NCBI RefSeq assembly: GCF_042453785.1 | Contig: NC_091675.1 | Location: 1,810,501 to 1,874,500 of the forward strand | Direction: 5' to 3' | From: Malus domestica | Taxonomy: Eukaryota; Streptophyta; Magnoliopsida; Rosales; Rosaceae | DNA: 64,000 bases | In this document: positions 1 through 9,465 of the stretch, in pieces | Numbering within the stretch: position 1 is the stretch's first letter | Layout: each line of letters opens with the position of its first letter | Notes under the pieces: generated by a model | Databases searched by the model: none | The model's input: the letters and a program-made list of their open reading frames with translations, nothing else | What the model was told of the DNA's origin: nothing | Position numbers and translations under genes: made by a program

Positions 1-691
1 CGTCATGGGCAGTCCCAGTAGATAAGCATGTAGATGAAGCATGAAATTCCCTTGACCCGGATCCTTTACTTAGGGAGGAATTACACAATCTTTTTCCAAC
101 TTCATATATGAAATACCCATAAATTGCATTAGTGTTGGATTGCCCACCTTTTTTCAAACTCATGCTAGCTGTTTGAAAACAGTCGGAACTTCTTTTGTTA
201 TATAATGTACAGGCACTTTCAGGTACCACTGAATGAATCCCGCGCCTTGAAGTTAAATTATCTGGGAAGCATCCCCCAAATAAAGTTCTAGAACCACAGG
301 CAGCCATAGGTTTATTCTGCAACTTGCTTCTGGCCACAAACTGACTGGGCTCAGAAAGCACACAATCGATATGATATCCACAGACCTGAATTGAAGGCCC
401 TGACACAGACGGAGTTGAAATAATGCGCGAAATCTCTCCTACAACAGAAATGTTCCTTCTTTGGTTAACTAGCTGTGAATCCGATCTTGCAGCGAAAACA
501 ATGCCTGGTGAAAACAATGCTTGGAGGTCTGAAATAGTTGAAAACGATCTCGACTGGAACAACTTAGAATTTCCAAACAACAATTTGCCCTGCCCAATTA
601 ACCCATCTACCGATTCCTGAAGCGCTCCTTCCTGCCCAACAATTGATCTCTGCAACGCAGTCCTAATCTTCGACAAATATGAAGATGGCAT
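1..691 (-). CDS. PP2C-type protein phosphatase, N-terminal exon (partial)
   Basis: The minus strand is open from an ATG at 691 to the window edge, giving 230 residues that begin MPSSYLSKIRTALQRS. The protein contains NISVVGEISR and a SVSGPSIQVCGYHID stretch. I recall this N-terminal layout from plant PP2C 55/80-type phosphatases (Arabidopsis At4g16580 group), in which a long organelle-targeting-like N-terminus precedes the PP2C domain. The catalytic DGxxG/GED motifs would lie beyond position 1, so the enzyme class rests on the N-terminus alone. The Ser/Arg-rich, acid-poor start fits plastid or mitochondrial import (inference). The ATG follows an intron acceptor in the leader. Alternatives are another organellar protein sharing this N-terminus. 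Confidence 0.6.
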   Translation of the reverse strand, partial: MPSSYLSKIRTALQRSIVGQEGALQESVDGLIGQGKLLFGNSKLFQSRSFSTISDLQALFSPGIVFAARSDSQLVNQRRNISVVGEISRIISTPSVSGPSIQVCGYHIDCVLSEPSQFVARSKLQNKPMAACGSRTLFGGCFPDNLTSRRGIHSVVPESACTLYNKRSSDCFQTASMSLKKGGQSNTNAIYGYFIYEVGKRLCNSSLSKGSGSREFHASSTCLSTGTAHD

Positions 692-1330
692 CTTACCCTC
701 TTAAACGAAACAGCTTAGCTTCAACCCCTCTATTGCATATAACACAAAGGCCACCGCCGTACGCAAAATTAAATCTCATAACTATATGCACGTCTAATCC
801 TAGATCCACATGATCCCCTGTCGTCCGCCGATATATCACAATCGTTCAGACTGCTGAGAAACGAACACAAACGGTGCACGTAATCAGTCATCGAAATTCC
901 TATCAGCACACAGCCCGCAAACAAATCTCCATATACACAAGCAATCAGATATATCTCCATATAAACCAGAAAATTGAAAATTAAGAAAACCCAGTAGCTA
1001 GCTAACATGTATCTTATCAAGCAGAGGTGTGTTAGGCCAGTTCGCTCGGCTAGCCTACCCCGGTACTTTGGAACACAAATCGTATAGCAAAATTCAAATT
1101 CAATTTCCTAAAAGTAGGCAAAAATTCATACTTAAAATAATGAAAAGGTAGCTGAAATCAAAGAAATAGAAATCTCACCTAGCTTAGCGGCCATCGGAAC
1201 CGAAACCCAATCCAGAAAGAGCAATAAGTAGAACCCTAATTTCTCCAACTCCCAGAACTCGGCAATCGCCTCCAACGGTTAGAAAAGTAGACAGTCCCAG
1301 AAAATCCTAAATGCACGGGTTTTATGGTAG
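692..1330 (-). promoter_or_regulatory. PP2C-like gene 5' leader: intron and non-coding exon
   Basis: Directly upstream of the start codon the minus strand reads like an intron. A strong donor context (AAGCTAG|GTGAGATTT, near 1178) lies upstream and an AG acceptor sits just before the ATG, giving a leader intron of about 0.47 kb. The segment from 939 leftward is unique; from 939 rightward it is repeated at 17824. The tandem-duplication breakpoint therefore falls inside this leader intron, and the non-coding first exon and promoter, but no coding exon, were copied. Confidence 0.5.
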
Positions 1331-2120
1331 GGTATTTTCACTTCAGATTGAGCGTTGAATTCACTGACCATTTAACCACTGCTCTTACTGATATTTACGG
1401 AACACTACAGGTAGTTTATGATCCGTGACGAGGGTGGTTTGGTAATTGCGGTGACGGCTGAAGAAGTGAAGACTTTTAGCTGAAGTTTTTAGACTCTTTA
1501 CCATATTTTTCATGATTCTTTTTTTTTTTTCCAATGTAATAGGAGGATAGGCTAGTGGTGCGTTGCGAATATACTTTTATGTTTTGGGAAATTATGTAAA
1601 AACCCCCCGGATTTTACTCTCATCACAAAAAATCCTCAATCATAATCATATTTTATTTTTCAACTAGGTTTTCGTTATCTTAAATTCAGCGCTTCTTCAC
1701 TATGGTCAATTCTAACATCGATTAATATTGTTACTGAACTTTACTACAGCACATCGATGTCGTCTATGTCATAAAAATTCATTAAATTTTCTTTCTGTGT
1801 GTTGATGTGAGAGTAACCACACTAATAAAGTTGTATCTATTTTTCGTAATTTTGATTAGATCGGAGTGAAAAAAATTTGGAAGAAAATAAACGATAATGG
1901 CCATACACGTGTACCATGACAGGCTTGAAGTGGAGGATTGGTTTTCTTCTGTTCAAAAGGTGGAAGATGATCAAAAGTGAAAAGTTGGAAGTAGGATACC
2001 GCTAACAATTAGAATAAATTGGTGGTTTTTGAGGTGACGTTAATACTATCCAAAAGATTAGGAGGGAACTTTTGTCATTTTATATGTGATTAGATTAGAT
2101 GTGTAATCACATGGTTATGC
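1331..2120. other. Spacer upstream of the PP2C-like gene
   Basis: This AT-rich non-coding stretch has a counterpart at about 18395-18467 plus 19921-20640, where the hAT element splits it. I see no gene. Part of it presumably carries the PP2C promoter. Confidence 0.5.
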
Positions 2121-2124
2121 TTGA

Positions 2125-2424
2125 ACAATTATATTCCTCTCTATTTGTTTAATCATTACACTTATCCTATGTTCTCACGTGTAACACTAGTTTTTTTATA
2201 TTTCATTATGTTTGAACAATTTTGTTTATTTCCATATTATTTACTGTATGTTTTCACACACTTATTTCTTCCGTACAATTATATTCCTCTCTATTTGTTT
2301 AATCATTACACTTATCCTATGTTCTCACGTGGAACACTAGTTTTTTTATATTTCGTTATGTTTGAACAATTTTGTTTATTTCCATATTATTTACTATATG
2401 TTTTCACACACTTATTTCTTCCGT
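2125..2424. repeat. Two-copy tandem repeat, 150-bp period
   Basis: ACAATTATATTCCTCTC occurs at 2125 and again at 2275, followed by about 150 bp of nearly identical sequence. Unit B carries one copy only (from about 20659). The extra copy therefore arose in A, or was lost from B, after the duplication. A 115-codon open frame across it merely repeats itself and is not a gene. Confidence 0.85.
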
Positions 2425-2438
2425 TATGCTTGAACCGT

Positions 2439-2462
2439 TATATATATATATATATATATAAA
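2439..2462. repeat. (TA)n microsatellite
   Basis: Pure TA dinucleotide run. The homologous position in unit B also carries a TA run, at 20979-21004. Confidence 0.9.
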
Positions 2463-2783
2463 ATATGAAATTCAAGGGATAAAGAACATTAATTTATTTT
2501 GTATTTGAAGTTTTGAGTTCGATTATCCTCTCTTCCCAATGTGATTTGTATCAAATAAGATTGAGCATTACTGGACATAATTCTCAATTACTATGTTTCA
2601 ACAACAAATCTCCCGGGAACTTAAATCTGCAAACTACAAAAAAGATGAGCTCGACCAACCTAGTTTAGATAGAACAATAGTTTGAAATTGCATGCCAAAC
2701 ATTAGACTATTGAAAAATTCATGGAATCGATGACTATCATCTCAGCCATCTTCAAATGAAAATGCATTTACTTTTATCTCCAA

Positions 2784-4055
2784 CTAGCCTCCATGCACGC
2801 GCTCACGCACATGCATTTACTTTTATCTCCAACTAGACATTTTTTGAATCACGAAGTGCTATGCGCGATTTACATGTTTTAAATGTATTTATTAATATAT
2901 ATGGAAATGAATAATAAATACATTTAATTAAAAAGGTATTTTAACTAATCAAATCAGCTAAATCCATATTAATAAAAGCGGTACTTCAATTTCCATTTAC
3001 ATTTTATTGAATTTACATTAAGATTAAAAAAATAATATTTAATAAACAACTGATTGCAAGCCCATGGTAAGGCTAAGCCTACTCCCTCCCCTTAGACCAT
3101 CTCCAATCCTTGGGCTAAAAGCCAAATTTTTTAGCCCGAAAAATTTAGTTTTTAGCCCAGAAACATCTTTTCTGCTCCAACCCTTCTACCCTAAAATTTT
3201 AGCCCGAAATTATTAAAGAATGAAATTAGCCTAAATTTTTTTCTTAAATCAATTAAAAAAAATATGTAGATTATTGTAAATTAATTTTATGAACATTTTA
3301 ATCTAAAAAATTTAAATTCCGATAAACATTTCGCATTTAGCCCGGGGAGAAAGCTGGGGGGTATTTGGCCCAGAAATAGCATTTGGCATTTAGCCTAAAA
3401 TTTTAGCATGGGTTGGAGAGTGTTTGGGGGGTGGGTAATTTGGCTTTTAGCTCAGGGTTGAAGATGGTCTTAGTGTAGATAACATCATTTGTTGAAAAAA
3501 AAAATTATCATTTGACAACTAATTGAATCACATTATTATGCGCATGCGAAAGACTTTTTTTTTATAACTGGCACCATGCACCTTTTAAGTGTTTAAAAAT
3601 TAAGAAATAATATTTAATAAACAACCGCATGCAAAAGACAATTTTTGAATCACAACGCGCTACGCGCGATTTAGACATTTTAAATGTATTTTATGTGCGT
3701 GAATTGCTTCAATATTTTTTTATTTCGTTATTTTCTTTTTTTATCACGGGCAACACAACATTCATGATTTTTCTAATTTTTTATTATATTTTTCTTCTCC
3801 ATTACGTGGGCACCATCAACTTTGTCATTTGTTTATTCTTTTCTCTCTTCCCTTTAATTTTTTTATTCTCTTCTCTCTCCCCATTTATATTTATATTATA
3901 TTTTATGATGACCAAATTACCAACTTGCCCTTGCATGATTTGATATATTACTTTGGGCATGTTTTGAAATTTTTTGGCTGAGGGGCAATTTGGTCCAATT
4001 ACTTTTGTTGAAGCCGGTGACACCAAATTGAGACTTTGGCTTTATATATAAGAGA
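2784..4055 (-). mobile_element. Non-autonomous Helitron insertion (unit A only)
   Basis: Unit B has an empty site (TTTATCTCCAA|TATGTCTTT, near 21291), where A carries 1.27 kb of extra DNA. Read on the minus strand, the insert begins TCTCTTATATATAAAGCC and ends CTAG. It sits between A and T of the host. TC...CTRR ends and AT insertion without target duplication are Helitron hallmarks. A CAC-TTC-GTG hairpin lies shortly before an internal CTAG at about 2834. A related motif (GAATCAC..CGCGCTACGCGCG) recurs near 3648, so two related copies may be joined here. No Rep/helicase frame is present. Confidence 0.6.
3095..3469. mobile_element. PIF/Harbinger (Tourist-like) MITE nested in the Helitron
   Basis: The ends form imperfect inverted repeats of about 35 bp (GACCATCTCCAATCC on the left, the complement of GGTTGAAGATGGTC on the right). 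They are flanked by TTA at 3092-3094 and 3470-3472. The 375-bp length and TTA target duplication fit a Tourist-like element. It lies inside the Helitron, so it is either younger than that insertion or was carried by it. Confidence 0.7.
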
Positions 4056-4722
4056 TATGTCTTTATATTAGAGAGTTACGCATTCCAATTCAATACTTAC
4101 GAAACGAGTTTGTCGAAAGAAAAATTCATTTATATGTATTGCACAATTGATAATTGGAATAAAAAATTTATATGGTGTAGAATATGCCACATCATTTTGT
4201 GCACAAACCTGATGCACAAATTTGGTTTATGTAGCAACACCCAATTTGAGTTGAATAGTAACTCTAAGTAGCCGTGGTAAATCTCAGTACACCAAAAAAT
4301 TGCTCAACAAACAAGAACGGCAAATTGACACGTTTTAAATGGGACTCATAACCAAAATGAAAATCAAGAAGCCAAGTTGAAAGAATATAATAAATTATTG
4401 ATTTGCAAGTAACTCTGAAGGACATAAGTTGCATGCTAAAATTTTATTGCATAAATTAGTATGATTTAATCAAAACAGGTCTATATATGTTGAAACATAC
4501 ATTCTTTGAGCACCCTGAAACAAAACTTCTCAATGTTCATAGTCAAGCTTATTTATTAGCATCAACAACAATAAAGCCTTATCCAACTCAATAGAGTCGG
4601 CTATATAAATCATAAAACGTTATTATATTCGGTTTTGCACCAAGTTTCGTCTTCGAAAAACCTCCAAAATTTTCATTAGCATCCATTCCCCAAATTTTGT
4701 TGTCGGATAACCTACAAAATTT
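4056..4722. other. 3' flank of P450 copy A
   Basis: Non-coding. It is shared with 21291-21888 of unit B and includes the old LINE tail at 4562-4612. The P450 3' untranslated region must end here, but I see no unambiguous polyadenylation signal. Confidence 0.5.
4562..4612 (-). mobile_element. Old RTE-type LINE or SINE 3' tail fragment
   Basis: On the minus strand this reads GATT..ATAGCCGACTC, then AGTTGGATAAGGCTTTATTG and a TTG-type tail. This is a diverged form of the RTE 3' terminus seen at about 16976-17024. A matching remnant at 21767-21811 shows that it predates the tandem duplication. Confidence 0.55.
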
Positions 4723-5804
4723 TCAATTTGCAACCTTGGTGAAAATGATCTGAGTGCCGTACTGGGGCTGTAAAGTTAAAAAGAGCATTGGGCCATGAAC
4801 ATATGTTGGTGACATCCTGAAAGAATAGCGCTGGATGATGAGTGCCAATGCTAGTTTTGCTTCAACCACGGCCGCAGTTTGACCTGCGCAGATTCGAGGC
4901 CCCAGGCCAAATGGGATGAACGAGGCTGAATGCCTTCGAGACTCCAAAAACCTCGATGGATTGAATTCGTGAGCATCTTCTCCCCATATCTCAGTGTCGT
5001 GATGGATAGCGATCAACATCAGATAAAGTTGTGCATCAGCAGGAATTTCCAGGCTCCCGAGCTTAACCTTCTTTGTTGCTTGCCTAGGTAGCATCGGGGC
5101 TGGAGGGTAGAGCCTGAGCGTTTCATTAACGATCATAGTTATCTGTTAAAAAAGTAACAGAAAATAAACAAAATGTGAGGATCCAGCAACTTGTTTGCGT
5201 AATTTAAGTGCTAATTTAATCCAAAGTGCAGAGCAGCAGTGATACAAATAAATAGGAATGGATTTCGTTATGCTGGCGAGATTGAGATAGCTGTATGAGC
5301 TTACATTCTTGAGGTCATTTAAGTTCTCTGCAACCGGGAGCTGATTGTCTCCGAAAACGCAGAATACTTCTTCCCTAGCTTTGCTTTGCCATTCCGGATG
5401 CTGTGCTAGAAGTAGTAGTGCCCAAGTCAAAAGATTGGCGGTTGTTTCCTTTCCTGCAAAGTAGAAGGTTTTGCATTCATCTATAACTTCCTGTATCCCT
5501 AACTTTTCGTCTTCACCATCCGGATTCTTGTACGGCGTCATTAACAGACTAAGCAGATTTCTTGAATCTCCCTTGTTTTTGCCATTTTTCGCAATCAACG
5601 TCCGTATGGATTCACTACTTTCCTTGTCTAATCTCCACCTTTCTCTGTTACTCTTGGTAGGCAAAAACCTGCATGCCAGAAAAAGCATTCAAAGAGAAGT
5701 ACCTTGTTGAATTAAGAACATCTCAGTAATTAGCAAGTATACAAACTAAGTTTTTTTTTAAACGACAACAGTGAGGGTAACGAAGGTTAGGAGAACATAC
5801 AAAC

Positions 5805-5846
<42 letters not shown>

Positions 5847-6933
5847 CATACACCAACAGGGTTTGAAGTAGTCCACCTGAATCCAGGAATGTAAATGCTC
5901 CTTTCTGCCTTCATGCAAAGATGCATTTGTTGTTCTTGCAAGTCGAAAACATGTTTTCCTTCCTCGAAACAGCTTCCGAAAGCTGTCCTCGATATGACAT
6001 CTCCTAAGAGCAGATGAAGTTCTTTGTGCACATCCAACTCAAACTCTTCTCTCCCTCCTCTTACATCCTCCCATTTCTCCAACATCTTCATTGTACTCCC
6101 CACAATCTCAGGAACCCAACTCTGTTGTATTAGAAACATCATCAACACCACCACCATTCACATCAAATAATATGCATGTGAACCTAATACAACAGGCCCT
6201 TTATTAAGAGGGATTACATTTTTCTGTAAAAATAGGGTCATCTTGGATTGATTTTAATGAAATTGTATGGTTAAAATTAAATCACAGACCATACAATTTC
6301 ATTAAAAGTTAATCTAACGATCAAAAAGTGTTCTCGTTTTTTTCAGAAAAATGGGATCCCTCTTCTTAAAGATTCCCTCAAACATTATCGTTATGTAACA
6401 TATATAACGCAAATAAATTAAAACGCTAGGTAACAGTGCGATACCTTGACACGCTCCATAGTGAAAGCCTGGTTTACAATCCTTCTGTGAAAAGCCCACT
6501 TATCGCCCTCGAGCTCGAGGAGACCCCAGTCACCAAGCAGATACTTAGTCAGAGGTGTAGACGGGATCCTTCTAAACGACCCACCCGAATTGAAAAGGAT
6601 TTCCTTGATCGTATCCGGGTCGGATATAGCCACTCGGGGCTTCAACCCGAACCAGTAGACGAAATTCTTCCCGTACATGACGGACCACTGGTGGTAAAAT
6701 GGGGCCACGCGTTGAACAATGTTGTGGTGGAAAGCGAAAGGCTTGGAGAGAGCCTCCGCGAACATACGGCCGATCTCGGCCGAGTTTCCAACGACCGGAC
6801 GGTAGGCGGGGCCGCGCAGGCCTTGCTTCTGGAAATGGGTTTGTGTCCTCAGTGGGACCCATATGGTCGAATACACAGATTTGAAGAGGAGGATAAGAAG
6901 AAGAGGAAAAATCACAAGAAGTAGAAAATGCAT
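4723..6933 (-). CDS. Cytochrome P450, CYP749-like (CYP72 clan), copy A
   Basis: Joining four exons (6933-6445, 6121-5877, 5668-5305, 5142-4723, all with GT/AG borders) gives 505 residues, normal for a plant P450. The start [17 protein letters not shown] is an N-terminal membrane anchor for the endoplasmic reticulum. The oxygen-binding I-helix reads AGKETT (about 316-321). The K-helix ExxR is ETLR (373-376). The haem loop is [10 protein letters not shown], with ligand Cys451. The family uses NADPH-P450 reductase electrons to hydroxylate hydrophobic substrates; the substrate here is unknown. [15 protein letters not shown] and the exon layout recall CYP749A members. No disabling change is visible. 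Compared with copy B it has about 110 bp less leader sequence and a MITE in intron 1. Intron 2 holds a TA microsatellite. Confidence 0.88.
5811..5845. repeat. (AT)n microsatellite in P450 copy A intron 2
   Basis: Run of AT dinucleotides next to the exon 2 donor. The copy B intron has a shorter AT run followed by AC repeats (22967-22993). Confidence 0.9.
6208..6365. mobile_element. TTAA-flanked MITE in P450 copy A intron 1
   Basis: The ends GAGGGATTACATTTTTCTG and ...AAAATGGGATCCCTCTTC form an inverted repeat flanked by TTAA at 6204-6207 and 6366-6369. The interior (TTTTAATGAAATTGTATGG and its near complement) matches the larger element at 41558-42920. Intron 1 of copy B lacks it, so it inserted after the duplication. 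Confidence 0.75.
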
Positions 6934-7747
6934 CGTGAAATCAGAGAGAGAGATCATACACTCGCACTTGCAAGTTCTTCCGTCTAGAATTTGTTTTACC
7001 AAGACTTTTCAACGGGCTTAAAATGAAAGCACTTTAAACAAAAGCTCTTGTGAACATAAGTGCTTCGCCTTCAAACAAGAGTTGAACTTTCTGTTATAAC
7101 ATAATGGCTTTTGCTGACAGCAGAAGCTGATTTTTGGCTCTTTTGTTGGCCTGAACTACTGAAGCTACCAGAATGAAACTTGAAAGACTAGTTAAGTGTG
7201 GTTCGAATAGTAGTAGTAAGTAATTATTGAGTGGTTGTGTGTGTCGATTTTCAAGTTTCAGTAGGAAAAAGTCTTTAGGGAATCTTCAAAGTCCTCGATC
7301 GCCGAATCGGCAATTATTCAGATGACGCGCTTCTGATTGAAAAACACAACAGTTCATAGGAAAATTCAAACGTGCTTCTGGTTGCTGGTTTGGTATTAAC
7401 CTGCTTTGAAAAAAAACTACTTCTGTTATGTTGTGAGAATAAGCTGCTGTGAAATAAAATCGTAGAGTGTTTGGTAAACTTTTTTGTAAACATGCTTTTG
7501 AAAAAAAAAAACAGTATTATAATGGTTGGTAAACTTTTATGTAAAACAGATGTGAAAAAAAAACCGGTTTTTCAAAGCTAGGTTTTGCAGCTTCTTGTTT
7601 TTGGCTTTTTTCACCAAAAAAATGGGAAAAAAAACTGAAACTGAATGTTTACCAAACATAAAAAAACAAAAACGGCGACGTTTCAAAGACCAAAATTAAG
7701 GATCCAAAACGGGGACGTTTCAAAGACCAAAATTAAGGATCCATCCA
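6934..7747. other. P450 copy A upstream region and IDD 3' flank
   Basis: Holds the promoter and leader of P450 copy A and the 3' flank of the IDD pseudogene. Two direct 35-bp copies of a unit containing GACGTTTCAAAGACC lie at about 7671-7740. Unit B carries one. The stretch is shorter than in B, which has about 1.9 kb more here. No gene seen. Confidence 0.5.
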
Positions 7748-7832
7748 TCACAAAAACAAAGAAGCTTTCTCCTCTACAGTTCTACTACATATATATGATA
7801 TAATCAGCACAAAATACAGAATGCAATTCTGT

Positions 7833-8691
7833 CTAGAGCAATGAAGACCTATCGGGCTTTCTATCTTGTGCACCTTCCCACGTTTCTCGCTGCGAACTCC
7901 CACCTCCGCCGCCACCACTTCCGTATGCAGTTGCAACATTTAAGGCACCGCCGCTGCCACCGAAGGAATTTAGGAAAGCAGAAAATCCAGCTGCGGAAGC
8001 GCCACCTCCACCACCATTACCGATGCTCAGCCCAAGAAGGTCACGAGTCATGGGCTGGCCCCCGAACGACGAAGGCGGACCCATCATTAGATCAGTCAAT
8101 TCGGCAGCATTTGCAGTTGAGAGAAGTTCAAGCCCTAGCTCGGCCCCCACGTGGGCAGCACCACCACTCTCTTGCTCCTTGTTCCACTGCAATGTTGTGC
8201 TATTTTCTTGAGACGGGGATGAGGTCGTGGACAACCCCAACCCACGAAGCAGTGAGGCGTTCGATGTCGTAGCACCCATTTGGGCTGCCTTTTGGAGCAA
8301 TGCCGTGGCGGACATGGCAGCGGGCTGGGCATAGTTGCGGTGGTCTTGATCAGGTGTTGGGAAGAGTGAGGAGCCATTGCTGGAGAGGTAAAGAGAGGAG
8401 GAGGAGACAGTGATGTGGGTTCATTAACGGAGGAAATTTTAGTAGAGCCATCTGGGCGGCCCAATGCAGATATTTGATTGGAGAATGAGGACAGTAGCGA
8501 TGTTTGTTGTGGGCCGGGTGGCTGTGTGATTAATGCTGAGGCGGAGGAAGGTGCAAATATGCTTGCAAATACACTACTACCATTGTTGCAATTTCCAGTC
8601 GAGGTGGTGGCGGTGGTGCTGATTGCCGTAGTAGTTAAGCATGACGTGGGCGGCGCCGGAGGGTACAGGCCAATTGGGTTCTCTGGCAAAT
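7833..8691 (-). pseudogene. IDD zinc-finger gene, copy A: exon 4 remnant
   Basis: Homologous to exon 4 of the intact gene (26452-27317). It includes the [14 protein letters not shown] motif, the MTRDLLGL motif and the same C-terminal stop. A one-base deletion in a GAG-rich run near 8400 shifts the frame between the LPENPIGL part and the MSATALL part. The DNA-binding exons 1-2 are absent because the duplication breakpoint lies in exon 3. The remaining exon 3 stub is at 17743-17822, separated by intron 3 carrying the 7.6-kb composite insertion. Any product would lack zinc fingers. The 3' 650 bp are almost identical to copy B. Confidence 0.88.
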
Positions 8692-9447
8692 CTGTAACCA
8701 CCAGAAAACTATCAAGCAAGTATGATCATCAAAATATAAAAAGCAGAATGCAAGAAAGTGGCGTAGTCATGAATAAAGCATAATTTGTTTAAATTTTTTA
8801 CCCAAGCCTTTCTCATTGGAAACAACCTAAAAACTTTGAAAGCTTTGTGCTTTATATGCAAAAGGAGAGAGGAGAAAGGAGATGGAAGCAATAATGGCGT
8901 TCTTTCTCCTCCAACTTTTTTTCCATTTTTTTTAATTTTATTTTTTTGAACCCTAATTACCTCGATTCCTGAGCTCCCATGTCAATCGTGCATCCATCCC
9001 TTTTTCCTGTCGCCTTGGGACAACTACACACACTCTCTGTCTACATCCTCCATACCCATACTACTGTGAAAGTTGCAACTTTCCAAAAGCTTACTCACCC
9101 ACGGAGAACGACATCGAGGTAGAGACAAAAACCCAGCCATAAAATACCACCACCCCAGCCTTCACTAATACTATTTTTATTCTGTAATATTGAAAAACGG
9201 GCAAGCATTGAAGACGGAAATGGAACTCCCTCTCTAGAATACTAATCAAACCTATGTATTTAAGACTTATGTAATTAGACGGAGACCCATATACGTAGGT
9301 TAGGCCAGTTACTCGCAGTGTGGCTGCCCTTGCATTGAGTTTGATTGCTCTCGACAAACTATGGTGGTTTCTTTTTAACGAAAGAGATTTAGAAGAGCGA
9401 GAATCAAACTTGAAATCTAACATAGCTTCAAATCTTTAATTATTATC
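8692..9447. other. IDD intron 3, copy A, left part
   Basis: Aligns with 27318-28165 of unit B and holds no gene. It has lost part of the SINE-like segment that B retains at about 28079-28165. Confidence 0.6.
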
Positions 9448-9465
9448 GTAGTTCTAAGTTTAGTA
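9448..9465. repeat. Left 18-bp target-site duplication of the composite insertion
   Basis: GTAGTTCTAAGTTTAGTA is repeated at 17025-17042. Unit B has the single uninterrupted copy (about 28165-28182, reading on into TTGTAAGATG). This is a filled/empty pair for the 7.6-kb insertion. Confidence 0.9.

Noticed and set aside
2121-2468. 115-codon open frame on the plus strand
   Set aside because: It is produced by reading through the two 150-bp tandem repeat units and the TA run. Unit B does not keep it.
6436-6924. 162-codon plus-strand frame opposite P450 exon 1
   Set aside because: Shadow of the real minus-strand exon. It recurs opposite copy B for the same reason and has no independent support.
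7841-8272. Plus-strand frame opposite IDD exon 4, nearly identical to 26460-26891
   Set aside because: Its conservation between units reflects the near-identical tract, not coding; the real gene is on the minus strand.
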